Source: SURF-32 sp964648365 (GTDB lineage Bacteria; Planctomycetota; Phycisphaerae; UBA1845). Taken from it: a stretch of 24,464 nucleotides of DNA. A model generated the notes under the pieces. That model was not told where the DNA came from. It did no database searches and saw only the letters and a program-made list of their open reading frames with translations. The stretch spans positions 1 to 24,464 of the forward strand of contig CAZYLK010000086.1 in NCBI GenBank assembly GCA_964648365.1. Direction: 5' to 3'. Below are positions 15,165-23,651 of this stretch, piece by piece. Numbering within the stretch: the stretch's first letter is position 1; each line of letters starts with the position of its first letter. A program made the translations under genes and the position numbers.

Positions 15165-15186
15165 CGCATCCAGCGGGCTGGATGCG
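15165..15186. other. Intercistronic stem-loop
   Basis: CGCATCCAGC (15165-15174) and GCTGGATGCG (15177-15186) are a perfect 10-bp inverted repeat around GG. It starts 5 nt after the protease stop (minus strand) and ends just before the Shine-Dalgarno of the hydrolase. No U-tract follows. Confidence 0.6.
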
Positions 15187-15191
15187 TGTTT

Positions 15192-16550
15192 CTAGTTTCC
15201 GATGAGCACGCGCCCCGATGGCGCGCGCATCACGACGCGTTTGCCGCCGTAGACCGTCGCGTTTCCGTTGGCGGCCGTATAGTTACCGGCGATCAGGAAC
15301 ACAGTCCCATCGGCCGGAACGCTGTTGTAGCCCGACAGCACCGCATCGAACGGCCGGAACACCGTGCCGAACTGCAAGTCCGACGGGTGGCCGATGTCGA
15401 CGTACACCGCGTCGGCGCCGAGGAAGTCCTCGACCGCGGCCCGCAGAGCCGTGTTGCGGAAGCTGGGGCCCAGGTTGGCGCCTTCTTCCGGATCGGTGCC
15501 GTCGCAGCCGCCGTTGGTGTGGATCCCGAGCGTCAGCGACGTGCCGTTCATGATGATCGGCCCGCCGGAATTGGCGCCGCGGGTGTCCGCCCGGTACTGA
15601 TGAACGCGCGACGTCGCGCCGCTGTCCACGTAGCCCTGATAGGAGCCGGCGTGCGACTGCTGGGCCTTGTGCGTATTGACCCAGTTGCACGACCCGGGCG
15701 GATCGTCGTCGAACCCGAAACCGGTGATCCGGATGCTGGCCGGGTTCTGATCGTCGATGGTTCCGCGGAAGAACGCGCCCTGCGCCTGGATCGGCAGCAG
15801 GCCGGTCTCCGTATTCGGATCCACCTGAAACGTTGACCAGTCGTTGAACGAACCGCTGTTGGCGTTCACCACGCTTGATCCGTCGACCAGGTATTGATCC
15901 TCCGGACCGGGATGGTTGAGCGTGCCGTCGTTATCCGACAGTGGCACGTTGAACTGCACCAGCGAGCCGTTGCCCGGTCCGCAGTGCCCGGCCGTCATCA
16001 GCGCGCCATTGGAAAACAGCCACGCCGTGCAGCCGCCGCCGCCGTCGCACTCGTCCGGATCGCCACCCGGGAATCGGGCGACGCGGGCGTCGTTCGAGGC
16101 AACGCGATTGTCCGCCAGTCCGCAGATCGAGGTGATCAGTCCGCCCTCGGAGCGAGCCACCAGTGCGCCCGCCACCGACACGAACACGCCGCGATCCTTC
16201 GGAGCGACTTCCACCTCGATCTCGACCGCGTCGCCGTTGAACCAGGCGCTGCCGGCGGACCAACGCTGAATCGCCGCCGCGTCGAGGTGCTGCTCGTGGC
16301 CGTCTTCGAGCGACCGCAGCACCACGCGGCTGCCGGCGCCCAGGTTCCAATCGTTGAACACGACTCGCATCGAGTTCGCATCCGGCACGATCAGCAGGTC
16401 CACCGGCTGGATTCGCACACCCGCCGAGTGACCGTCGAATGCGGCACTGACGATCGGCGATTCAACCATCTCAGGAAACGCCTCGACGCGGACGGCGGAC
16501 ACGGCTGCCAGGCCGCTCGCGACGACGAGTTGGATGCTTGTGCGTTTCAT
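15192..16550 (-). CDS. Secreted trypsin-like serine protease
   Basis: 452 residues. A signal peptide (MKRTSIQLVVASGLAAVSAVRVEA) is followed by an unassigned beta-rich region (residues 30-130), then a chymotrypsin-fold domain. The catalytic triad is visible: H189 in GALMTAGHCG, D237 in NDWSTF and S328 in RGANSGGP. Several cysteines (C143, C169, C174, C190, C288, C349) could form disulfides, fitting an extracellular enzyme. After the protease domain, about 58 residues (from GTVFRPF) form a tail with NSVPADGTVFLIAGNY and VVMRAPSGRVLIGN, similar to the tail of the next gene. The ATG has GGAG 6 nt upstream. It lies between the tail-fibre-like gene and the serine hydrolase in a same-strand cluster. 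Confidence 0.92.
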   Translation of the reverse strand: MKRTSIQLVVASGLAAVSAVRVEAFPEMVESPIVSAAFDGHSAGVRIQPVDLLIVPDANSMRVVFNDWNLGAGSRVVLRSLEDGHEQHLDAAAIQRWSAGSAWFNGDAVEIEVEVAPKDRGVFVSVAGALVARSEGGLITSICGLADNRVASNDARVARFPGGDPDECDGGGGCTAWLFSNGALMTAGHCGPGNGSLVQFNVPLSDNDGTLNHPGPEDQYLVDGSSVVNANSGSFNDWSTFQVDPNTETGLLPIQAQGAFFRGTIDDQNPASIRITGFGFDDDPPGSCNWVNTHKAQQSHAGSYQGYVDSGATSRVHQYRADTRGANSGGPIIMNGTSLTLGIHTNGGCDGTDPEEGANLGPSFRNTALRAAVEDFLGADAVYVDIGHPSDLQFGTVFRPFDAVLSGYNSVPADGTVFLIAGNYTAANGNATVYGGKRVVMRAPSGRVLIGN

Positions 16551-16567
16551 AAGAAGCTCCAGACAAG

Positions 16568-16595
16568 GCGGGGCCGGGCACGCGCCCGGCCCCGC
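16568..16595. other. Strong intercistronic stem-loop
   Basis: GCGGGGCCGGGC (16568-16579) and GCCCGGCCCCGC (16584-16595) form a perfect 12-bp, all-GC stem with a 4-nt loop. It begins 13 nt after the tail-fibre-like stop on the minus strand and precedes the protease Shine-Dalgarno. The T-run lies on the wrong side for a minus-strand intrinsic terminator. Confidence 0.65.
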
Positions 16596-16608
16596 GGAAG
16601 AAAAACAG

Positions 16609-18519
16609 TTACTGCAAGTTCACCAGCACCAGCACCAGGCCCTGGCCTTCCTTCAGGCTGGTCATGGCCTTGCCGATGGTGGCGCCGGTCGCACGCGCGT
16701 TATCGTTAACCTTCATCGCGTGACCCTCCAGGGCCGCGGTCGTGAGCAGGTCGCCCGGCTCGATCGCGCCGCACGACGCATCGCACTTCACCCACACGCG
16801 ACCGCTCAGGGCGATCGCGGGGGAACCTTCGCTGCCCGGCAGGTTGCCGAGGATGGCGCCAACCGGGATGTCACCGGCCCCGCTGACCACGCCGGCGACG
16901 CGGCGGTTGTAGGCGCCGCGGCTGACGCGCAGATTGCCGGCGTTATCGGGATCGATCTCCATCACCATGCCCGGCTCGCCCTGCTCGGTGGCGGGGAAGC
17001 GCTCGGCCAGGTCGGCGCCGGTGATTTCCAGCACGCGGACGATCGTCCGGCCGTCCGGATGGAGCCGCATGATCCACGGATTGGCGGCATGGCCCGGATC
17101 CGTTCCATAGAGGAAACGCATCTCGCCGGCGGTGGTGTTGGCGATCGACCACTTATCAACCAGGGCGCCGTTACCGTCGACCTGAGCCATCGTGATCGCG
17201 GAGGCCCAGTTGCCGCCGGTGTTGCTGTAGAGTCCGAGCACGGCGTCGGTATCTTCAACGACAAGGTCGTCGTGGCTGAACGCACTCGCGCTGACGCCAT
17301 TGTTGGCGCCCTGGGCGTACATCGCCGGCAGGCCGTTATTGCCGTCCGCGAACACCGCGACGCCGTCGGTCGAGTTGCGGAAGTATCCGCCGGTCGCGGT
17401 CGAGCCGGAGCTTTCACCATAGACGCCGATGCCGCCCGAGGTGCCTTCGCCGCGAACGCCCCAGCGACCGATGCCGCGGACGCCGGTGCCGATCTGCGAA
17501 ACCGCCTGACCGAGGACGCCCGGCGCCTGACCGCTGGTCGCGCCGGAGTAGCCGACGACGCCGGCCTCGTTGTTCTCGAACGAGTTCGTGCGGCCGTAGA
17601 CGCCGATGCCCTGCTGGCTGATGCCATACACGCCGACCGCGGAGTTGCCATCCGCGTTACCATACACACCGCGACCGCTGAGGCTGTCGCTGCGGCCATA
17701 CACGCCGTACGTCGTCGCGGCGTCACGATCAAACGTCGCGATGCCGGAGACGCCGCGGCCGTTCATGCTGTCGCTGAGGAACTCGCCGCCGTGGGTGAAT
17801 CCGCTTTCCGCGGTCGCCCGGCCGAACACGCCGCTGCCGCCGGTGCTCGCGGTCTCGCCCCAGACGCCGAAGTTCGTTCCCTCTTCCGCCGGCGCATAAC
17901 CGATCACGCCGCGGCCGCTCTCGCTGTTGCTCTGGAACCAGCCACCCCAGTTGATGCCGGTCTCAGACTTGGCGACGCCGACGACGCCGCGGCCCGTGCT
18001 GCCCAGCGTGGTTCCGCAGATCGCGGACGACCAGAGCGAGTTGGAGTCATTAACGATGGAGAATCCGCAGTTCGCCGCGGTGGTCTCACCTTCGTAAGGA
18101 AGCTCGAGATCCGTGGCCGTGGCGGCCTCGCTGGCGTAGACGGCGTGAGGCGTCGGGGTCAGTTCCTGACGCGGCTCCAGTGTCACAAAGCGACCCAGCC
18201 CGGACGGGCATCGGACGCCGATTTCGATCCAGCGCGCCTCGCCGACAAAGGCGGACACGCCGAAGTCCAGCAACACGGTGAAAAGACCATCTTCGATCTG
18301 CAGCGCGTCGATCGGAACCGTCGCGCCGATCTGGTTGCCGTCAATTTCGGCGTCGTACAGGCGGAACTGGAAGTCGCATTCGTCGCTGACCGGCTCATTG
18401 TCCCGGTCCAGTCGTCCCTGGTAGGTGAATGCGGTGCCGATTGCGGCGGCCTGGACCGTCGCGGCCCAGCCCGCAGTCATCAATGCGGCGATGAGGTGAA
18501 TGGTTGTCGCTTTGCGCAT
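16609..18519 (-). CDS. Exported tail-fibre/hyalin-like repeat protein
   Basis: 636 residues. A signal peptide (MRKATTIHLIAALMTAGWAATVQA) is followed by a conserved-type N-terminal domain (FTYQGRLDRDNEPVSDECDFQFRLYD to LTPTPHAVYAS, about residues 25-150). Then come over a dozen degenerate repeats built on G-[VI]-x-G, such as GRGVYGNADG and GIGVYGRTNS (about 175-390), as in phage tail fibres and hyalin-like surface proteins. The C-terminal domain (VSGAGDIPVGAILG, ALSGRVWVKCDASCGAIEPGDLLTT, GKAMTSLKEGQGLVLVLV) is the end usually found with such repeats. It is probably a secreted or surface fibrous protein. ATG 18519 is chosen over an upstream start because GGAG lies 8 nt before it and the signal peptide starts there. 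It is the first gene of the minus-strand cluster. Confidence 0.88.
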   Translation of the reverse strand: MRKATTIHLIAALMTAGWAATVQAAAIGTAFTYQGRLDRDNEPVSDECDFQFRLYDAEIDGNQIGATVPIDALQIEDGLFTVLLDFGVSAFVGEARWIEIGVRCPSGLGRFVTLEPRQELTPTPHAVYASEAATATDLELPYEGETTAANCGFSIVNDSNSLWSSAICGTTLGSTGRGVVGVAKSETGINWGGWFQSNSESGRGVIGYAPAEEGTNFGVWGETASTGGSGVFGRATAESGFTHGGEFLSDSMNGRGVSGIATFDRDAATTYGVYGRSDSLSGRGVYGNADGNSAVGVYGISQQGIGVYGRTNSFENNEAGVVGYSGATSGQAPGVLGQAVSQIGTGVRGIGRWGVRGEGTSGGIGVYGESSGSTATGGYFRNSTDGVAVFADGNNGLPAMYAQGANNGVSASAFSHDDLVVEDTDAVLGLYSNTGGNWASAITMAQVDGNGALVDKWSIANTTAGEMRFLYGTDPGHAANPWIMRLHPDGRTIVRVLEITGADLAERFPATEQGEPGMVMEIDPDNAGNLRVSRGAYNRRVAGVVSGAGDIPVGAILGNLPGSEGSPAIALSGRVWVKCDASCGAIEPGDLLTTAALEGHAMKVNDNARATGATIGKAMTSLKEGQGLVLVLVNLQ

Positions 18520-18536
18520 GGCTTCGTCTCCGAATA

Positions 18537-18641
18537 AAGGGTTTTTCCCGGCCTGGCCCAATTCCGCCCCCAACGAGGTACAATGGCGGTGGCCGGTAGT
18601 CTCTCTGTAGTGCTACAACGAGATTGCGAGGAAAAACCCTT
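18537..18641. promoter_or_regulatory. Divergent regulatory region bounded by a 12-bp inverted repeat
   Basis: AAGGGTTTTTCC (18537-18548) is perfectly repeated in inverted form as GGAAAAACCCTT (18630-18641). As a result the sense strand of both divergent genes carries GGAAAAACCCTT shortly before the start: 17 nt before ATG 18519 and 24 nt before ATG 18666. Between the arms are a -10-like TACAAT (18579-18584) and a small palindrome TGTAG-TG-CTACA (18606-18617). It is a candidate shared operator, promoter element or leader motif. Confidence 0.6.
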
Positions 18642-18665
18642 CACGACGGCCGCGAGAATTCTGGC

Positions 18666-19253
18666 ATGGACGCAACCGACGACGCAACGCAACTGCTGCT
18701 GCAAGCCCGTGACGGCGATTCCGCAGCCGCACGACAACTGCTTGCCGCCGTCTATGACGAACTGAAGGCAATGGCCAACCGGTATTTCCGCGGACAGCCG
18801 GCCGATCACACGCTGCAACCCACCGCCCTCGTACACGAGGCTTATTTGAAACTGATCGATCAGACGCGCGTCGCGCCCGGCGATGATTCACACTTCGTCG
18901 CCGCCGCGGCCACGGCGATGCGATCCATCCTCGTGGACCATGCCCGCCGGCGCAAGACGACGAAGCGCGGCGGCGGGCGCCGCGCTGTACCCCTCGATGA
19001 GGCGCTCGACGCGGTCGAGACGCGAGCGGCCGATATTCTCGAGCTGGATGAGTGCCTGCAGGAACTGGCGCAGATCGACGACGGCCTGGCGCGCATCGTC
19101 GAGTTGCGATTCTTCGGCGGTATGAAGATGGAAGAAATCGCCCGTACGCAGTCCGTGTCGCTGCCGACCGTGGAGCGCAAGTGGCGCAGCGCGCGGGCGT
19201 GGCTGTACAAACGGCTGCGGGAACCGGATGCACCGCCGCCGCAGACGGACTGA
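18666..19253 (+). CDS. ECF-like RNA polymerase sigma factor (Sigma70_ECF type)
   Basis: 195 residues. Region 2 is seen as LLLQARDGDSAAARQLLAAVYDELKAMANRYF, TLQPTALVHEAYLKLID and FVAAAATAMRSILVDHARRRKTTKRGGG. Region 4 follows as LDECLQELAQIDDGLARIVELRFFGGMKMEEIARTQSVSLPTVERKWRSARAWL, a helix-turn-helix that would read the -35 element. This is the pattern of the planctomycete/acidobacterial ECF group often encoded next to Ser/Thr kinases, as here. No anti-sigma gene is adjacent, so the kinase may take that role (inference). ATG 18666 is chosen: an upstream in-frame TTG at 18624 would put the inverted-repeat motif inside the gene. The Shine-Dalgarno is weak. Confidence 0.93.
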   Translation: MDATDDATQLLLQARDGDSAAARQLLAAVYDELKAMANRYFRGQPADHTLQPTALVHEAYLKLIDQTRVAPGDDSHFVAAAATAMRSILVDHARRRKTTKRGGGRRAVPLDEALDAVETRAADILELDECLQELAQIDDGLARIVELRFFGGMKMEEIARTQSVSLPTVERKWRSARAWLYKRLREPDAPPPQTD

Positions 19254-19338
19254 CCGTTGCGCCGGGTCGCTGCGTCCGGTAGCGGATGGCGCCGAGCCAC
19301 TACGCCCGCTGCGGCCTCATCCCGGCACGGGTTTGCCG

Positions 19339-19347
19339 TGGTATGAT
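19339..19347 (+). promoter_or_regulatory. Candidate extended -10 promoter for the kinase gene
   Basis: TG-g-TATGAT (19339-19347) is a good extended -10 element. No -35 box is found at the usual distance. It lies about 145 nt before the kinase ATG, in the 238-nt gap after the sigma gene. Confidence 0.35.
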
Positions 19348-19384
19348 GCGACCCGAATGGATTGTCTCTACCCGCAGAAACGAG

Positions 19385-19423
19385 ATTTCGACCGGAAGCC
19401 CGTCACGCGGAATGGTTTTTTTT
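19385..19423 (+). terminator. Weak stem followed by T8 run
   Basis: ATTTCG (19385-19390) can pair with CGGAAT (19408-19413) including one G-U pair, followed by GG and eight T residues (19416-19423). The stem is weak, so it may be an attenuator or just a slippery T-run between the sigma and kinase genes. Confidence 0.25.
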
Positions 19424-19491
19424 GACCCGAACCGGATTCGGACCGGCGTGCCCCGTCCGCTGACCGCGAAGGACCACAGGGAACGACGTCG

Positions 19492-22400
19492 ATGACTGAC
19501 GCCCGATTCGACCGCCAGCGACGTGTGATGCAGGTGCTCGAAGAATCGCTCGGGCTGGCGCGGGGCGACCGGACCGCCTTCCTGGAGCGGGCGTGCAACG
19601 ACGATTCATCGCTGCTCGCCGAGGTCACGTCGCTCCTGGACGCGGAGGCGCGATCCACGGCCTTCTTACAGACGCCGGTCGAGATGGCGGGTCTGGGCGG
19701 CCCCGCGCCGGCCATGCCGAACGCCCCGGACCTCGGGCTGATCGGCCGCAGGCTGGGCGACTATCGCATCGAGAAACTCATCGCCTCCGGCGGCATGGGC
19801 GCCGTCTACCTCGCCCACCAGGAGCAGCCGAGCCGACACGTCGCCATCAAACTCATGCGCGCCGGCCGCACCACGCCGGAGGGGTTGCGGCGGCTCTCGT
19901 ACGAGGCGCAGATTCTGGCCCATCTGCGCCACCCGCACATCGCGCAGATCTACGACGCCGGCACGCACGAGGACGAGCACGGACTGCTGCCCTACTTCGT
20001 CATGGAGTTCGTGCCCAGCGCCCGCCCCGTAACCCGCTACGTCCTGGACGAGAATCTGACGCTGCGCGAGCGGCTCGAATTGTTCCTCAAGATTGCGGAC
20101 GCCGTTCAGCACGGCCACCAGCGCGGCGTGATCCATCGCGATCTCAAGCCGGGCAACATCCTGGTGGACGAGACCGGGCAGCCGAAGGTCATCGACTTCG
20201 GCGTGGCGCTGGCGACGGATCTCGACCTGACGGTCACGACGATGCTCGCGGGCGAGGGTGTGGTCGGCACGCTGCGCTACATGAGCCCTGAGCAATGCGC
20301 CGGCCCCGCGCACGAAGTCGATACACGGAGCGACGTGTACGCTCTGGGCGTGGTGCTCTACGAGATGCTGACCGACCGCTTGCCCTACGACCTGTCGTCG
20401 TCGGTGGCGTTCGAGATTCCCAAGATCATCCGGGAGAAGCCGCCCATCCGCCCCAGCCAGCTCAAGCGAAACCTGGGCGGCGACATCGAGACGATTCTGC
20501 TTAAGGCTCTGGAGAAGGACAAGGAACGACGCTACGACTCCGTCGAGGCGTTTCACCGCGACATCGGCAGGTATCTCGATCACCAGCCGATCGACGCGCG
20601 TCCGCCGAGCGTCGTCTACAAGGCCAGAATGTTCGCCCGGCGCAATCGCGCGCTGGTGTCGGCCATCGCCGCCACGTCGATCATTCTCGTCGCCGCCACC
20701 GCCGTCAGCGTCAGTTTCGGCGTGCGTGCTCATCGGCAGCGCGACGCCTACATGTGGCAGGCCTATGTGGGCAGCATCGCGGCCGCCGAGTCCGCCTTTC
20801 AGGCCGGCGAGCTGCAGCGCATGCGCACCGCCCTCAGCGCCGCGCCGGCGCTGCACCGCAACTGGGAATGGCGCTATCTGGACCGCCTGTCGGACCGCAG
20901 CGCGCTGACCATCACCGGACACGAACACATGGTGTCCGACGTCGCCTACAGTCCGGACGGCGCCACCCTCGCCTCGGCCGGGCGTGACTCTACCGTGCGG
21001 ATATGGAACGCCAGCACGGGCGCGCCCGTGCGCACCCTGCGCGGCGACGGCGGCTACATGTTCGGCGTGGCCTTCACGCCGGACGGGCGCCGCGTCGCCA
21101 CGGCGTGCTATGATCGCTGCGTCTACGTCTGGAACGTGCAGAGCGGCGCGGTGGAGCACAAGCTGCCCGTCGACGCGGAGCGGGTCAATCAGGTCGCCGT
21201 TCACCCGGACGGGCGCCGGCTCGTTGCGACGGCCACCAACGGCGCCATCCTGATCTGGGATCTGGACGACGGCGGACGCCTGCTGCGCGACCTGAGCGAT
21301 CCCGCCTTCCCGGTCCGCAGCGTCCGGTTCAGCCCGGACGGAGCGCTGCTCGCGATCTCCAGCGAATCCGGCAGCGTGCGGGTCTTCAACACCGACGATT
21401 ACCGCTCCGCCGGCCAGGTCATCGATGACGGCGGGGATGTCCGAGGGCTGGCGTTTTCCCCTGACGGACGGGTACTCGCGACGGGGTCGTTCGGTCATTC
21501 GGTCAAGCTGTGGAACGTCGGCTCCTGGTCGCTGCGCGCCGAACTGGAGGGCCACGACAACTCCATCTGGTCGGTGGACATCAGCCCGGACGGCAGGTAC
21601 GTGGCATCCGCCTCCGCCGACCACACCATCCGGCTGTGGGACATGGCTACCGGCGCATTGTGTACGACGCTGAACGGGCACGCAGAACTGGTCTACTCGG
21701 TCGCGTTCAGCCCGGACGGCCGGCGGCTGGCGTCAGGTTCATGGGATCGCACGGTGCGCGTCTGGGATGTCGACACCATGGCGTCGGACGACACGCTCCG
21801 CGGCCACGAAGCCGAAGTGCTGTGCGCCGCCGTCAGCCCGGATGGCGACCGGCTGCTCTCCGGCGCCGCCGATGGCACGATCCGCACCTGGAATCTGGCA
21901 ACCGGACAGTGTCTTGCCACGCTCGCCGGCCATAAGAACCGGGTTCGTTCCCTCGCCTTCCATCCGGCCGGCCACGCCTTCGCATCGGGTTCGGCGGACG
22001 GCACGGTGCGCGTGTGGGATGCCGACACCGGCCTGATACTCCGCGAGCACGACGAGCGCGACGGCATCTACGCGCTCGCCTACCGTCCCGACGGGCGCCA
22101 CCTGGCCTGCGTGGTTCAGGACGGCTCGATTCGCATCAGGGACGCGGCCGACGGGCGCCTGCTCGTGCAGATGCAGGCGCACGAACAGCGGGTCTGGTGC
22201 ATCGCGTACAGCCCCGACGGGCAGACATTGGCGACCGGCTCCAGCGACGCGACCGTAAGGCTCTGGGATGCTGAGACGCTGGAGTCACGGGCGACGCCCG
22301 GCGTGCATGGGCACGACGTATACGCGGTGGCCTTCAGCCCGGACGGCCGGTTCCTCGCGTCGGGGGCACGGGACCAGACGATCGGGATATGGGACGCTCA

Positions 22401-22698
22401 CACCGGGGAATCCGTCGCCATGCTTCGCGGCCACGGCCAGTTCGTCACCGGCCTGGCCTTCTCGCCGGATTCCAGTCGGCTGGCCTCGGCATCCTGGTTC
22501 TCAAATGTCAAACTGTGGGACGTGGCGACGTGGGACGAGGTCGCGACGCTGCGCGGCCATACGGAGCCCGTTCGCAGCGTGCGATTCACTCCCGACGGCA
22601 CGCGCATCGTCTCCACCTCGCACGACGGCACGGTCCGGATCTGGGACGAAGTGCCGGCCGCGGTGCGGCGAAACCAACTCTCCGAGATGACTCCATGA
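19492..22698 (+). CDS. Transmembrane Ser/Thr protein kinase with 14 WD40 repeats
   Basis: 1068 residues. An N-terminal helical domain (RVMQVLEESLGLARGDRTAFLERAC and AEVTSLLDAE) is of the type common before planctomycete kinases. The Hanks-type kinase domain (about 90-370) has all key elements: glycine loop ASGGMGAVY, K120 in VAIK, HRDLKPGN with D217, DFG with D235, and MSPEQ. One TM helix (about 387-411, ALVSAIAATSIILVAATAVSVSF) separates it from a C-terminal half of 14 WD40 repeats (about 472-1065). Each has GH near the start, SPDG and a W-D/N end, enough for two seven-blade propellers. The kinase is presumably cytoplasmic and the propellers periplasmic, as in a sensor. AGGGAA lies 9 nt before the ATG. 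The stop overlaps an in-frame ATG of the next gene. Confidence 0.95.
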   Translation: MTDARFDRQRRVMQVLEESLGLARGDRTAFLERACNDDSSLLAEVTSLLDAEARSTAFLQTPVEMAGLGGPAPAMPNAPDLGLIGRRLGDYRIEKLIASGGMGAVYLAHQEQPSRHVAIKLMRAGRTTPEGLRRLSYEAQILAHLRHPHIAQIYDAGTHEDEHGLLPYFVMEFVPSARPVTRYVLDENLTLRERLELFLKIADAVQHGHQRGVIHRDLKPGNILVDETGQPKVIDFGVALATDLDLTVTTMLAGEGVVGTLRYMSPEQCAGPAHEVDTRSDVYALGVVLYEMLTDRLPYDLSSSVAFEIPKIIREKPPIRPSQLKRNLGGDIETILLKALEKDKERRYDSVEAFHRDIGRYLDHQPIDARPPSVVYKARMFARRNRALVSAIAATSIILVAATAVSVSFGVRAHRQRDAYMWQAYVGSIAAAESAFQAGELQRMRTALSAAPALHRNWEWRYLDRLSDRSALTITGHEHMVSDVAYSPDGATLASAGRDSTVRIWNASTGAPVRTLRGDGGYMFGVAFTPDGRRVATACYDRCVYVWNVQSGAVEHKLPVDAERVNQVAVHPDGRRLVATATNGAILIWDLDDGGRLLRDLSDPAFPVRSVRFSPDGALLAISSESGSVRVFNTDDYRSAGQVIDDGGDVRGLAFSPDGRVLATGSFGHSVKLWNVGSWSLRAELEGHDNSIWSVDISPDGRYVASASADHTIRLWDMATGALCTTLNGHAELVYSVAFSPDGRRLASGSWDRTVRVWDVDTMASDDTLRGHEAEVLCAAVSPDGDRLLSGAADGTIRTWNLATGQCLATLAGHKNRVRSLAFHPAGHAFASGSADGTVRVWDADTGLILREHDERDGIYALAYRPDGRHLACVVQDGSIRIRDAADGRLLVQMQAHEQRVWCIAYSPDGQTLATGSSDATVRLWDAETLESRATPGVHGHDVYAVAFSPDGRFLASGARDQTIGIWDAHTGESVAMLRGHGQFVTGLAFSPDSSRLASASWFSNVKLWDVATWDEVATLRGHTEPVRSVRFTPDGTRIVSTSHDGTVRIWDEVPAAVRRNQLSEMTP

Positions 22699-22781
22699 GC
22701 CGCGGCAGCGCACCGCAGACTAATAAAGCCCGGACGCCGCACGTTCTCTCTATTGCCGTTGATGACCTTCGGAGTTCACCG

Positions 22782-23624
22782 ATGCGCGATCTAAGCCTGT
22801 TGATCATCCTGGCCGCGCTCGCGCCGGCCGCAGGATGCCGCACGACACCCGCCCAGCCCACTTCCGTCGCCCAGGAAGGCGACGCAGCCGCTACGCCTTC
22901 CGCGACAAGGACCGCGGCGGCCACCGGCGACGACAACCGGCTCCGCTGGTGCGTCTTCGGCGAGGTCCGCGACCAGGCCGGCCGACCGCTCGCCGATGTC
23001 GAAGTGACGGCGTACTGCGGCGCCGGAACGCTGCGACGCACGGGCGTGACCACGACCGACGCGACCGGCGCCTACACGCTGCAGTTCGGACCGGGAATGC
23101 TGTTCATGGAAGACCACAGCGGCTTGCAGGCCGCGACGATCGCTCCGCACAAGTCCGGCTGGATCGAGCAGAACCTTCACCGCCAGGGCGACCTGCGGAT
23201 GGCGAACCGCCCGCCGGATGAGTCGGAGCTGGCCTCGTGGGGTGGGCCGGGGATGACCGTGTTGCCCGGCGAGCCGCGCCGCGTCGATTTCGTGATGATC
23301 CCCGCGGGGACGATCCGCGGCCGACTTGTCGACGCCGACGGCCAGCCGATCGTTGACCACTACGTCTCGCTGGACGCGGAGGAGTTGCCGCCCTCCTCCA
23401 GCGTGCTGGCCACGGTGAAGACCGACGCGGACGGCCGATTCTCGTTCACCGAAGTCCCGGCCGCATCCGTCTGGCTGGCGACCCGATCACCGCAGGAACG
23501 CATGGTCGAGGTGGTCACGCCGCGGCTGACGTGCGACGCCGGACGGACGGTCGAGGTCGATCTGGTTTTCAGGCCCGGCCCCCCGCCGGAACTGATCACA
23601 AAGCCCGTGGTCGCGGGGCCGTGA
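22782..23624 (+). CDS. Lipoprotein with two carboxypeptidase-regulatory-like domains
   Basis: 280 residues. The N-terminus (MRDLSLLIILAALAPAAGC) is a lipoprotein signal with a lipobox-like AAGC, so it should be membrane-anchored and exported. Two Ig-like carboxypeptidase-regulatory domains follow. The first is VFGEVRDQAGRPLADVEVTAYC to TTTDATGAYTLQFG; the second is IRGRLVDADGQPIVDHYVSLDA to TDADGRFSFTEVP. These are binding or structural folds, not catalytic. ATG 22782 is preferred because GGAG lies 7 nt upstream and the signal peptide begins there. An in-frame ATG at 22695 overlaps the kinase stop (ATGA) and would add 29 residues. The coupling suggests co-transcription with the kinase and a possible role at the cell envelope in the same pathway (inference). 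Confidence 0.85.
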   Translation: MRDLSLLIILAALAPAAGCRTTPAQPTSVAQEGDAAATPSATRTAAATGDDNRLRWCVFGEVRDQAGRPLADVEVTAYCGAGTLRRTGVTTTDATGAYTLQFGPGMLFMEDHSGLQAATIAPHKSGWIEQNLHRQGDLRMANRPPDESELASWGGPGMTVLPGEPRRVDFVMIPAGTIRGRLVDADGQPIVDHYVSLDAEELPPSSSVLATVKTDADGRFSFTEVPAASVWLATRSPQERMVEVVTPRLTCDAGRTVEVDLVFRPGPPPELITKPVVAGP

Positions 23625-23651
23625 TCTCGGGCACCGTTGGAAGCCGTGAAT

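Noticed and set aside
16534..18537. Open frame of 667 codons on the plus strand
   Set aside because: It is antisense to the tail-fibre-like gene, His/Arg/Ala-rich with no recognisable motif. The minus frame has a signal peptide, repeats and a Shine-Dalgarno.
19666..21681. Open frame of 671 codons on the minus strand
   Set aside because: Mirror of the kinase/WD40 gene. Such long antisense frames are expected in GC-rich DNA; there is no domain signal.
20900..22660. Internal DNA repeats in the kinase gene
   Set aside because: They follow from the 14 WD40 protein repeats (recurrent SPDG codons) and are not a separate repeat array.
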